From positions 248,001 through 312,000 of the forward strand of contig CAVUYY010000008.1 in assembly GCA_963745775.1 (NCBI GenBank): a DNA stretch of 64,000 bases. Direction: 5' to 3'. A program made the position numbers and the translations under genes. Positions 53,224 through 63,244 of this stretch are shown here, piece after piece; positions within the stretch are counted from its first letter, which is position 1, and each line of letters starts with the position of its first letter. Below the pieces are notes generated by a model, which was given only the letters and a program-made list of their open reading frames with translations, made no database searches and was not told the DNA's origin. The stretch comes from Gaiellasilicea sp963745775 (GTDB lineage: Bacteria > Actinomycetota > Thermoleophilia > Gaiellales > Gaiellaceae).

Positions 53224-53249
53224 GGGGACCGCCCCGGAGGGCGGCCCCC
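53224..53249 (-). terminator. Attenuating stem-loop between the binding protein and ATPase genes
   Basis: GGGG-A-CCGCCC, loop CGGA, GGGCGG-C-CCCC: a 10-pair stem with one mismatch inside the operon, 15 bases after the binding-protein stop. Such a structure protects or partly terminates the message so that the binding protein is made in excess. Confidence 0.55.
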
Positions 53250-53263
53250 ATCGATCCGTTCCT

Positions 53264-54325
53264 CTAGCAGTACTTCGCGTACGTGCCGACGCAGACGTCC
53301 GAGCGCTTCAAGTAGCCCTTGGTGAAGAGCTGCCTGTAGTTCGCCTTCGTGATCGACACCGGCGCGATGATGTACGCCGGCAGCCGCTTGCCGCCGTTCG
53401 CCACCGTTCCGGTCCGAATGGGCTTCTGGCCCTTCAGCAGCGCGACGGCTGCGGCCGCGGTGATGGTCGCGCCCGCCCGCTGGTCCTTCCAGACCGTCAT
53501 CGTCTGCCAGCCCGAGATGATGTTCTGGATGCCCTGCGCGGTCGCATCCTGGCCGCTCAGCGCGATCGGCTTCAGCTTCCGAGCTTTCAGAGCCACGATG
53601 ACTGCGTTCGCGAGGCCGTCGTTGGCCGCCGCGACACCCTGGATGTTGTTGCTCGTCTTCACGAGCATCTGCTCGAAGATCGTCCCGGCCTTCTGGTTGT
53701 CCCAGCCCGGCGTGAACTGCTGCGGGCCCTTCTTGAGCGTCCCGTTCCTGTAGAGCGGGTTCAGCACCGCCTCGTAACCGCTCTTGAAGAGGAAGGAGTT
53801 GTTGTCGGTCTGGCCACCGTGCAGCTCGGCCACGACAGGCTTCTTCGTGTACAGGCCCTTCGCCTTCAGGCCCGCGACGACGCCCTTGCCCTGAAGCACG
53901 CCGACGGCCTTGCCATCCCACGAGATGTAGATCTCGGCGCTACCGCCGATCACCTGGCGGTCGTATTCGATCACCTTTGCATTGCGTGACCGTGCGGCGG
54001 CCTCGATCGCGATCGAGGAGCCCTTGTCGAGCGAGATCAGGATCACGACCTTCGCGCCGTTGGCGAGGCACTGATCGGCCTGCGTCTTCTGCTTCTGCGG
54101 ATCGCCGTTGGCATTGGTGATCACGTACGAGACCTTCGCCTTCTTGAACGCCGCCACAAAGCCCGGCCGGTCTTGCGTCTCCCAGCGAACCGACGACTTC
54201 GGATCCGGCAGCAGGACGCAGATGTCGGCGGTCGCCGACTTCTTGCCCGACTTCGCGACCGCGCCCGTGACGGTGACGCTCACCGTCAAGGCCGCGATCA
54301 CGAGAGCAACGATGAGCTTCTTCAC
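53264..54325 (-). CDS. Sugar ABC transporter substrate-binding protein
   Basis: Periplasmic-binding-protein type 1 fold. The signal peptide is KKLIVALVIAALTVSVTVTG. ADICVLLPDPKSSVRWETQD, VILISLDKGSSIAIEAAARS and VIEYDRQVIGGSAEIYISWD are the first-lobe blocks and GVAAANDGLANAVIVALKAR the hinge region, as in XylF and related xylose/ribose-type proteins. It ends with a Cys (VGTYAKYC). GTG 54325 is preferred over GTG 54331 because GGAGG is then 9 bases away rather than 3. First gene of the importer operon. Confidence 0.9.
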   Translation of the reverse strand: MKKLIVALVIAALTVSVTVTGAVAKSGKKSATADICVLLPDPKSSVRWETQDRPGFVAAFKKAKVSYVITNANGDPQKQKTQADQCLANGAKVVILISLDKGSSIAIEAAARSRNAKVIEYDRQVIGGSAEIYISWDGKAVGVLQGKGVVAGLKAKGLYTKKPVVAELHGGQTDNNSFLFKSGYEAVLNPLYRNGTLKKGPQQFTPGWDNQKAGTIFEQMLVKTSNNIQGVAAANDGLANAVIVALKARKLKPIALSGQDATAQGIQNIISGWQTMTVWKDQRAGATITAAAAVALLKGQKPIRTGTVANGGKRLPAYIIAPVSITKANYRQLFTKGYLKRSDVCVGTYAKYC

Positions 54326-54452
54326 GATCACTCTCCTCCAGCTTCAGTTCGGACAAATCTGCCGGGCGTCGAACGCGCACAGCGGACCCCGGCCCGCACA
54401 GCTAGAGCGAACCTAACATGTCACCTGGTTCCGTCAACCTCGACGCGGGAGC

Positions 54453-57400
54453 TCAGCGACGGGCCGAGCCGGCGAAGTACCGCTGCGCGAGCGCCCAGGC
54501 CCGCTTGCCGACGGTCGAGCCGACGCGACGGCCGGCGAAATCGTCGGCCGTGATGTGGATGCCGCCGTAGATGCGGGAGATGCCGGCCTGGTCGGCCGCG
54601 TCGTAGTAGGTCGCGGATTGGAGCTTCACCGGTGCGCTCGGGCCGGACTCGAGCTTCAGGTACCCCGGCTCGATCGTCTCCTCGAAGAGGCCGCCGGGGA
54701 AGTACTGGCTCCCTGTGATCCCGGTCATCACTTCCGCCGCGGCGCGGCTGAAGGTGCTGTGACCGGAGACGAAGCCGGGGAACGCGGGGGTGACGAAGGT
54801 CGGGCGCTGGTAGGTCGACCAGTTGACGCCGAGCGCCCAGCCGACCCCCGCCCTGCCGCGCCACGAGCGGACCGCGATCTCCCCCACGCTTCCGGCCAGG
54901 GCTGCATGGCGCTGCCCGGGGGCGCTCGAGGATGCGGTGACGACCTCGATCAGACCGGGCACGAGCGGAAGGCCTTCACGATGGTACGAGGGTCCGGCCG
55001 GGTCGCTCGACTGGCCGTGGCCCGCGAGGTAGCGGATCATCGAGATCGGCCGCACGCCGTTGTACTTGCGCTTGATCCCCCACGCCGCGATCGCCGCGTC
55101 GTGCACGGAGCCGTTGAGGGCGAAGTAGAGCCGGACGTCCCACTTCAGCCGCTCTGCGGCACTCGCCCCGACGCGCGCGGCGAGGAGCGGGGAGTCGGAC
55201 ACGACGTTGGCGAGCACGTTCCAGTGACCCGGCGGCGTCTCGGAGCTCGGGCCGTCCGCCCAGAACTCGGTCACGAGCCGCGTGAAGTCGGCGCGGCGAG
55301 CGAGGTTCGGGGCGTAGGGCCTGCCTGTGACCGGGTTGCGCTCGTAGCCGTCACCGCCGTTCGCGCCGAGCGGATTGTCGCCGAACGACCCTGGGCCGAC
55401 GTCGATCGTCGTCGCGTCGTTTGCGTCGAGCTCGGCGCTCGCGCGAATCACCTCCACCGCCTGCTGCTTGTAGGAGGCCGAGTCGGCTGTGCCGAACGGC
55501 GGCTTGCCCGGATCGATCGGAAGCCGGTCGATTGGTAGTCCTTGCGCCAAGGCCGGCAGCGCGAAGCCGCGCACGCGACCCCAGCCCGCGCCGATGAACG
55601 ACTGCACCCGCCCCGGAACGGCGATCCCGTTCTGCGCGACGATCTGGTCGAGCGCCAGCGGCTGCCAGAAGACCGGGTCGTGCATGGTGGCGCCCGGCTG
55701 CGCCACGACGAGCGGCTCGTTCACGGGCCGGTAGCTCGGGTCGGCGTAATCCTGCCGCTCGAGCGAGCCGTCGCGCAGGCCCGCGTCGATCACGGCCGCG
55801 GCGATCCGGTTTCCGAGGGCGGCGGGAGCGCTCCCTCGAGCGTTCGTGTAGGCCGGGCTCAGACAGAGCGACGTCATCGTGGCGGTGAGCGCGTCGAACG
55901 TTGTCTGCAGCCCCGCTCCCTGGGCGTAGCGCCAGAGCAGGATCCGGTAGGCGGCGTAGCTGATCGCGGTCTCGCGAGCAGACTGGACGTCGCCGGAACG
56001 GTGCTTCTCACGTACGAAATACCCATCGGCGCTGCCGTCGTAGGCAGCCCACGCGTCCCACATCCCGGCCGAGAGGTGGAAGAGGTTTCGGGCGTGCGTG
56101 GTCGGCGCGGGCACATCGCGCCGAATCGCGTTGAGGACGGCCTCGTCCCAGATCCGCGCTACCGAGCGGCCGTCGAGCTGACGCGTGCAGCCCGCGAGAC
56201 GCCAGGGCTCCTCGCTCACGCTGACGCGCCGGTTGGCCGAGATGCCGGCGAGGCGAGTCTCACGGCCGCTCGGGAAGCGCACGATCAACTCCCTCACCGT
56301 CGCCGCCCTGCCCAGCCCGAAATGGACGCGTGGATCCTCCGACGAGAGGTAGCTGCCGCCGGCCTGCACCTCGCGGACGAGGCGCCGCCCGTCGGGCAAG
56401 ATCGCCGTCACGCGCGCTCCGGGGTGAAAGCCGACGAGCGACACTTCCAGCCAGTTGCCGTCGGCGGCCGTGCCCCTGAGCAGGATCAACCGACCACCGA
56501 CCGAGTTGAGGGCGACGTCGAGCCGGCCGTCGTTGTCGTAGTCCGCGACGGCGAGCCCGCGGCCGACGACGCGCGGAAGTCCCGTCGTAGCGGCGGCGAC
56601 GAATTGTCGCGGCGCTCCCTGGGCGGCCCGGTTCTCGAGCACCTGGATCGGCTGGGCGTCGCGGGCCAGATTCGTGACCGGGATCGAGCCGTTCGCGAGG
56701 ACGAGGTCGGGATCGCCGTCGAGGTCGAGATCGGCCCACGAGGCACCCCAGCCCGTGAAGGAGCGGCCGAACGCAGCGGCGAATCCGGGTCGTCCGTCGG
56801 CGAACGCGGACCCGTTTCTCCCTGGCGGGAGGCCGTTCAGAACCGCGTGCTGCTGGCCTCGCGAGTTGCAGACGAAGAGGTCGGTCAGCCCGTCACCATC
56901 GGCGTCGGCGTTCGCGACGCCCATGCCGGCGTTCGGATCGGCGGCGCCGGCGCTGGCGGCGCGCTCCTCGAAGCGGAAGCCGAGACCGGCCGGATCGGCT
57001 CTTGCGCCACCGGGCCAGGCCACGTTCTCGTACAGGCGGTTCGGATCCTCGTCGTTCGCCACGTAGAGGTCGAGCCGGCCGTCCTGGTCGAGGTCGGAAA
57101 AAACGGCTCCGAGCGTGTGGTCGAAGCGGGCCGACTCGAGGCCGGCCACACGGCCGACCTCGCGGAAGCGGCGGCCGCCCAGGTTGAGGTAGAGCAGGTC
57201 GCGCACGCCGGCGTGATTGCTCGGGAAGCCCGCGCTCGACCCCGCGATCGGAGCGTTCAGGTCGGTGTAGCCGCCGACGAAGAGATCCGGCCGGCCGTCC
57301 CCGTTGACGTCGCCGACCGCGGCCGAGCTCCTCCAGCCGGAAGCGTCCACCCCGGCGGCGGCCGCACCCTCGCGAAACCGGCCGTTGCCCTCGTTCCAGA

Positions 57401-57851
57401 GGAGCGCGCTCCGACCTGCTGCGGCGACATAGAGATCGGAGTCGCCGTCCCGATCGAGATCCGCAGCGACACAGCCCATCCCGCGGACGGCGAGATTCGC
57501 GCCCGATCGCCGGCTGACGTCGACGAACTTCCCCTTCACGTTCCTGAAGAGGGCGCTCCGCGGCAAGCCGCCGCGCTGCTGCCACCGTGGCACGTCGCGC
57601 TCGGCGTACGAGTTGACGACGAAGAGGTCGAGCCAGCCGTCGCGGTCGAAGTCCAGCCAGCAGAGGCCGCTGCCCAGCATCGCCACCGGGTCCGCCGACG
57701 TCCCGAAGCGAAACGCGCCGTGGCGAAAATCGAGCCCGGCCCGCGCTGCCACGTCGCGAAGGGGAAGAGCTTCGGGTGCCGACACCGCGCTCGGCACCAG
57801 GACGGTGATCCCGACGAGCAGGGCCGCCGCAACAGAGATGAGGCGCGTCAT
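54453..57851 (-). CDS. FG-GAP/UnbV propeller fused to a vanadium-haloperoxidase-type domain
   Basis: 1132 residues, exported (LISVAAALLVGITVLVPSAV). The N-terminal 550 residues are FG-GAP/VCBS repeats with DxDxDG-like calcium loops (DFDRDGWLDLF, DLDRDGDSDLY, DVNGDGRPDLF, DLDQDGRLDLY, DADGDGLTDLF, DLDLDGDPDLV, DYDNDGRLDVA), closed by an ASPIC/UnbV block (VREVQAGGSYLSSEDPRVHF). The C-terminal 550 residues are a PAP2/vanadium haloperoxidase domain with the whole signature: KRKYNGVRP (Kx6RP), FVSGHS, and SRIYGGIHITAD (SRx5Hx3D). It would bind vanadate or phosphate. ATG 57851 has TACCCT 7 bases upstream. Products or substrates are unknown. Confidence 0.88.
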   Translation of the reverse strand: MTRLISVAAALLVGITVLVPSAVSAPEALPLRDVAARAGLDFRHGAFRFGTSADPVAMLGSGLCWLDFDRDGWLDLFVVNSYAERDVPRWQQRGGLPRSALFRNVKGKFVDVSRRSGANLAVRGMGCVAADLDRDGDSDLYVAAAGRSALLWNEGNGRFREGAAAAGVDASGWRSSAAVGDVNGDGRPDLFVGGYTDLNAPIAGSSAGFPSNHAGVRDLLYLNLGGRRFREVGRVAGLESARFDHTLGAVFSDLDQDGRLDLYVANDEDPNRLYENVAWPGGARADPAGLGFRFEERAASAGAADPNAGMGVANADADGDGLTDLFVCNSRGQQHAVLNGLPPGRNGSAFADGRPGFAAAFGRSFTGWGASWADLDLDGDPDLVLANGSIPVTNLARDAQPIQVLENRAAQGAPRQFVAAATTGLPRVVGRGLAVADYDNDGRLDVALNSVGGRLILLRGTAADGNWLEVSLVGFHPGARVTAILPDGRRLVREVQAGGSYLSSEDPRVHFGLGRAATVRELIVRFPSGRETRLAGISANRRVSVSEEPWRLAGCTRQLDGRSVARIWDEAVLNAIRRDVPAPTTHARNLFHLSAGMWDAWAAYDGSADGYFVREKHRSGDVQSARETAISYAAYRILLWRYAQGAGLQTTFDALTATMTSLCLSPAYTNARGSAPAALGNRIAAAVIDAGLRDGSLERQDYADPSYRPVNEPLVVAQPGATMHDPVFWQPLALDQIVAQNGIAVPGRVQSFIGAGWGRVRGFALPALAQGLPIDRLPIDPGKPPFGTADSASYKQQAVEVIRASAELDANDATTIDVGPGSFGDNPLGANGGDGYERNPVTGRPYAPNLARRADFTRLVTEFWADGPSSETPPGHWNVLANVVSDSPLLAARVGASAAERLKWDVRLYFALNGSVHDAAIAAWGIKRKYNGVRPISMIRYLAGHGQSSDPAGPSYHREGLPLVPGLIEVVTASSSAPGQRHAALAGSVGEIAVRSWRGRAGVGWALGVNWSTYQRPTFVTPAFPGFVSGHSTFSRAAAEVMTGITGSQYFPGGLFEETIEPGYLKLESGPSAPVKLQSATYYDAADQAGISRIYGGIHITADDFAGRRVGSTVGKRAWALAQRYFAGSARR

Positions 57852-57858
57852 CCGGGCA

Positions 57859-57890
57859 AGGGTACTCAAGTGCCGGTGCGGGTCTAAGCT
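57859..57890. promoter_or_regulatory. Divergent leaderless promoters of the haloperoxidase fusion and malate synthase
   Basis: TACCCT on the minus strand (57859-57864) is 7 bases before ATG 57851, and TAAGCT on the plus strand (57885-57890) is 6 bases before ATG 57897. The two starts are only 45 bases apart. Confidence 0.5.
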
Positions 57891-57896
57891 CCCGCG

Positions 57897-59377
<1,481 letters not shown>

Positions 59378-59381
<4 letters not shown>

Positions 59382-60001
59382 TCGCCGGCGACGAAGAACT
59401 GCCAGTCGCCGTCGGCCGTGATCGCGGTGCGGTAGCCGAGGTAGCCGCCCGCGCCGGTGGGGCTGCGCATCTGGTCGACCTCCGCCTGGGAGTAGAGCCC
59501 TGACTCGACGAGTGCCTGCCACGCCTCGTCGCTCGGCGACTCCTCGTAGGCGGTCGGCCACGCGTACGAGCCCGATTCGTTGCGGGTGAACGGCATCGCG
59601 AGGATCGTCGCGAGCGCGCGCATCGGGAGCGGATCCTCCGCCCCGGCCTCTTCCACCTTCCGCCAGAACTCGGCCGCCGAGGTGCCGCCGCCGTAGCTGA
59701 AGGTGAAGCCCTCGCCGCGTTCCAGCGCGAGCCGCTCGAGCTCCTCGTAGTCGCAGGCGATCGCCGCGCCCCAGATCGCCTTGCGGATCTCCGCGACCGG
59801 CTCGGGCAGGTCCTGCTCGGGCAGCGTCGCCCGGATCGCCGAGGTCGAGCACGTCGCGCCTTGCTCGGGCGGAGGCGCCGTCTCGGTCTCGGTCTCGGTG
59901 ACCGTCACGGTCGTGGGCGGTGCGGCGGCATCGTCCGACGCCGACTCCGAGCCGCAGCCGGTAGCGACGACGAGCAGCGCGAGCACGAGCGCGACCCTCA
60001 T
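59378..60001 (-). CDS. Lipoprotein, unknown function
   Basis: Signal peptide with lipobox (LVLALLVVATGCGSE), a Thr/Glu/Pro linker, then about 150 residues with IRKAIWGAAIACDYEELERL, FTFSYGGGTSAAEFWRKVEE and GGYLGYRTAITADGDWQFFV. The core looks like an NTF2-like or small alpha/beta sensor domain. I do not recognise a named family. ATG 60001 overlaps the ThDP enzyme stop by 4 bases (ATGA), and its 3' end overlaps malate synthase by 4 bases. Confidence 0.78.
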
Positions 60002-61701
60002 GCGGATTCCGTTCGTTCCGGCTCGGCTCGTCCCTCTCGGAGCGCCGTCAACGTCGCCTGCGGAGTGATCCCCTCGGGGTCGACGCGCAGGTGGAGCAGC
60101 GCCGGCCGGCCCGCCGCGAGCGCCTCGTCGAGCGCCGGCCCGAACTCCTCGGTGCGCTCGACCGTCTCCCCATGCGCGCCGAACGAGCGGGCGAACGCGG
60201 CGAAGTCCGGATTCGTGAGCGACGTGCCGACGACGCGACCTGGGTATTCGCGCTCCTGGTGCATCCGGATCGTCCCGTACATGCCGTTGTCGACGACGAG
60301 CACGATCACCGCGGCGTCCTCGTGCACCGCGGTCGCTAGCTCCTGACCGCTCATCAGGAAGTCGCCGTCGCCGGCAATGCAGACGACGACCCGCCGCGGC
60401 TCCGCGATCTTCGCCGCGATCGCCGCGGGCAGGCCGTAGCCCATCGCCCCGCTCGTCGGCGCGAGCTGGCTGCGGTAGCCGTGGAAGGGGAAGAAGCGGT
60501 GCGCCCAGACCGCGAAGTTGCCGGCGCCGTTCGTCAGGATTGCGTCGTCCGGTAGCCGCTCGCGGAGCGTCCTCATGGCCGCGCTCAGGTTGAGCGAACC
60601 GGGCGGCGAGACGGGCTCGAGCGTGGCGAGGTAGTCCGCGTGCGCGGCCGCGACCCAGGCGCGGCGAGCAGGACTTTGTGTTGCAACAACACAAGCGTCG
60701 ATCGCGGCCGCGGCGAACTCGGGCGAGCCGGCGTGGATCGGAAGCGTCGGCTGGAACACGCGACCGAGCTCCTCGGCGCCCGGGTGGACGTGAACCAGCG
60801 TCTGCCGCGGGAGCGGCGGCTCGACGAGCGTGTAGCCGCCGGTCGTCATCTCGCCGAGGCGCGAGCCGACGACGAGCAGAAGATCGGCGTCGGCCACGCG
60901 CTGCGCGAGCTTCGGGTCGATCCCGACGCCGACGTGGCCGGCATGGACGCGCGAGCGGTTGTCGACGTAGTCCTGACAGCGAAACGACGTGCCCACCGGG
61001 ATCTCGCTCGCCTCGCAGAACGCGAGCAGGTCGCGGGCGGCCTCCGCGCTCCAGCCGCCTCCGCCGGCGATCGCGAGCGGACGCTCGGCCTGCTCGAGCA
61101 GGGCGCGAAGCTGCTCGAGCTCGGCCCGCCCCGGATGCGTCCGCACCCGCTCGTACGCCCGCGCGTCGGCGACCTCGACCTCGTCGACGAGCATGTCCTC
61201 GGGCAGCGCCAGCACCACAGGGCCGGGGCGCCCAGCCGTCGCGACCGAGAACGCGCGGGCGACGAGCTCCGGGATCCGCGCGGCGCTCTCGATCTGGGCG
61301 ACCCACTTCGCCATCGGGTTGAACATCCGGCGGTAGTCGATCTCCTGGAACGCCTCGCGATCCTGCATGTCGCGGCCGACCTGGCCGATCAGGAGGATCA
61401 GCGGCGTCGAGTCCTGGTAGGCCGTGTGGACGCCGATCGCGGCGTGGGTTGCCCCCGGCCCGCGAGTGACGAGGCAGATGCCCGGCTCGCCGGTCAGCTT
61501 GCCGTGCGCCTCGGCCATGTTCGCGGCGGCGGCCTCGTGGCGGCAGGTGACGAGCCGGATCGGCGCGTCGTGGAGCGCGTCGAGCACCGCGAGATAGCTC
61601 TCGCCGGGAACGCAGAACGCGAGCTCGACGCCGTGCAGCGCCAGCTGGTCGACCAGCACCTGACCGCCGGTGCGCATGGTTGTCGTCTTGGAATTCGACA
61701 T
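59998..61701 (-). CDS. Thiamine-diphosphate-dependent enzyme of the acetolactate synthase family
   Basis: 567 residues in the three-domain layout of acetolactate synthase, benzoylformate decarboxylase and relatives. The activating Glu is in VTCRHEAAAANMAEAHGKLT, the Mg/ThDP motif is CIAGDGDFLMSGQELATAV with VVDNGMYGT. VCPGESYLAVLD-like residues near the start (FCVPGESYLAVLDAL) and GPGATHAAIGVHTAYQDSTP are typical of the broad ilvB-like group annotated only as ThDP-binding. No small regulatory subunit is adjacent, which argues against a biosynthetic IlvB; the aldehyde dehydrogenase in the operon suggests decarboxylation of a 2-oxo acid to an aldehyde that is then oxidised (inference). Confidence 0.87.
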   Translation of the reverse strand: MSNSKTTTMRTGGQVLVDQLALHGVELAFCVPGESYLAVLDALHDAPIRLVTCRHEAAAANMAEAHGKLTGEPGICLVTRGPGATHAAIGVHTAYQDSTPLILLIGQVGRDMQDREAFQEIDYRRMFNPMAKWVAQIESAARIPELVARAFSVATAGRPGPVVLALPEDMLVDEVEVADARAYERVRTHPGRAELEQLRALLEQAERPLAIAGGGGWSAEAARDLLAFCEASEIPVGTSFRCQDYVDNRSRVHAGHVGVGIDPKLAQRVADADLLLVVGSRLGEMTTGGYTLVEPPLPRQTLVHVHPGAEELGRVFQPTLPIHAGSPEFAAAAIDACVVATQSPARRAWVAAAHADYLATLEPVSPPGSLNLSAAMRTLRERLPDDAILTNGAGNFAVWAHRFFPFHGYRSQLAPTSGAMGYGLPAAIAAKIAEPRRVVVCIAGDGDFLMSGQELATAVHEDAAVIVLVVDNGMYGTIRMHQEREYPGRVVGTSLTNPDFAAFARSFGAHGETVERTEEFGPALDEALAAGRPALLHLRVDPEGITPQATLTALREGRAEPERTESA

Positions 61702-61716
61702 GTCGGGATCGCTCGG

Positions 61717-62751
61717 CTAGAGGCTGACGACGTAGCCGACAGCCGGGTCGGCCCGTCCGGAGAGCAGGTCGCGATAGATCCGCACAAGCTCGTCGCCGTC
61801 CATGACCCGCTCGACGCGCAGCGCCCGCTCGGCAACCGGGGCGAAGCGCTGCCAGGCGGCTGGGTAGAGCTGCCCGAACTCGCGTCCGCGGCGAGCCAGC
61901 TCGTCGGGCGCGAAGAAGAATTCGGAGCCAGGTTCCGGCGCAGGGTTCTTGTCAGCCTCGGCCTGCCAGTGAGTGAAGCCGACGAGAATCGATCGAACGA
62001 CCGCGTCGCCGAGCTGCTCGCGCACCCGGCGCACGACCGAGGCGTCTCCCGCGAAATCGACCACGACCGCCGCACCAGCAACGCGGAGGTCGTCGAGGTG
62101 GTCGTAGGCCAGCACCTCGTCGTAGAGCCCGAGGCCCTCGACCCAGATACGGCGAGCGGCCGATGTGAGCCCGATGGTTCGCAACGGCCGCTCGCCGAGC
62201 AGGTGCGCGAGGCCATACGCAGTCTTGCTCGACGCGCTCGTCAGCACCACGGTTTCGGCGCCGCGGAGGCCCGACTCGCCCAACACCAGATCGAGCAGGA
62301 CCGAGGTGGTGAAGAGCGGGCGCAGGACGAGCGCTGCATCGTCGCCCTCGCCCTCCTCGGAGAGGTACTGGTTGTAGACCGGCGAAAGGCTCGCGCGGTG
62401 CGGTGCCGCATCGACGAAGCCTCTCGGGTGCGCGTCCGGACGAACGGTGAGGTACGTCGCCATCGGGACGAGACCGAACATGCGCTGCCCCTCGGTCAGC
62501 GCCGGCGACCGGGAGGCGAGCACGCGCGCGTACGCCCAGGCGGGAATGCGGCCCCAGCCATCCGGCGCGGGGAACAGCCGCCAATAGCTCATCCGGTCGC
62601 CCATGACTGCGTAGGTGATGTTGTTGGCGCTCAGCGCGAAGCGCTCGACGAGCAGTTGCGCCTCGCCCTCGGCGAGGTCATCGCGCGGCGACTCGCCCTC
62701 GACCAGCTCGCACGAGGCGAGATCGTCACGGCGAACCCGGAGCTCGGGCAT
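61717..62751 (-). CDS. DUF2855 family protein
   Basis: 344 residues. FALSANNITYAVMGDRMSYW, GRIPAWAYARVLAS and VLTSASSKTAYGLAHLLGER match DUF2855, a family with a zinc-free medium-chain-dehydrogenase-like fold and no known reaction. VVVDFAGDASVVRRVREQLG is the probable cofactor-side strand. ATG 62751 is 13 bases downstream of the cupin-like gene, and the ThDP gene starts 15 bases after its stop, so it belongs to the same operon. Confidence 0.85.
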   Translation of the reverse strand: MPELRVRRDDLASCELVEGESPRDDLAEGEAQLLVERFALSANNITYAVMGDRMSYWRLFPAPDGWGRIPAWAYARVLASRSPALTEGQRMFGLVPMATYLTVRPDAHPRGFVDAAPHRASLSPVYNQYLSEEGEGDDAALVLRPLFTTSVLLDLVLGESGLRGAETVVLTSASSKTAYGLAHLLGERPLRTIGLTSAARRIWVEGLGLYDEVLAYDHLDDLRVAGAAVVVDFAGDASVVRRVREQLGDAVVRSILVGFTHWQAEADKNPAPEPGSEFFFAPDELARRGREFGQLYPAAWQRFAPVAERALRVERVMDGDELVRIYRDLLSGRADPAVGYVVSL

Positions 62752-62764
62752 CAGAGCTGACCGA

Positions 62765-63244
62765 TCACAGGTGGAGCGAGCCCTGCGCCAGCGACTCGCG
62801 CACCGGCTCCTCCGCGCGCACGAGCACGACCCGGACGATCGTCCCGCGGCCGCTGAGCTCGGCCGGTTCCTCCCAGGCGCCGAACGGCTGGACGAGCTCG
62901 CCGTCGACCGTCAGCTCGCCGCGCAAGATGCAGCCGATCCCCTGGCCGGCCGCAGGCTCCGTGAGCCCGCCCTCGCAGCGCATCACGTAGTCGGCCCACG
63001 GATCGAGCTCGACGTGGATGCTGAGCTTCGCGTCGTCCACCGCCCACTCGGTCAGCTCCCAGCGGAACGCGGTCGCGCCGTCGTCGCCCGCGCGCAGGCG
63101 CGCCTCGTCCGAGCCGAACGCCGCCGCGCCCGCATGCAGGGAGCCGAGCTCGCCCGAGGCGACGTAGACGATCCGGCCGCCGGCGGCGAGCTCGAGCTCC
63201 TCGCCGGGCGCGAGCAGGTCCTCGTACAGCGAGAGCGAGGTCAT
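62765..63244 (-). CDS. Cupin-like protein, unknown function
   Basis: 159 residues, almost all beta: LAPGEELELAAGGRIVYVAS, then TAFRWELTEWAVDD, LDPWADYVMRCEG and GRGTIVRVVLVRAEEPVRES. The pattern fits a single degenerate cupin without an obvious HxH metal site. ATG 63244 overlaps the aldehyde dehydrogenase stop (ATGA). It may be a binding or accessory protein for the operon. Confidence 0.7.
   Translation of the reverse strand: MTSLSLYEDLLAPGEELELAAGGRIVYVASGELGSLHAGAAAFGSDEARLRAGDDGATAFRWELTEWAVDDAKLSIHVELDPWADYVMRCEGGLTEPAAGQGIGCILRGELTVDGELVQPFGAWEEPAELSGRGTIVRVVLVRAEEPVRESLAQGSLHL

Noticed and set aside
59998..61701. Calling the ThDP enzyme biosynthetic acetolactate synthase (IlvB)
   Set aside because: No IlvN or IlvC beside it; the family is broad and the operon suggests catabolism.
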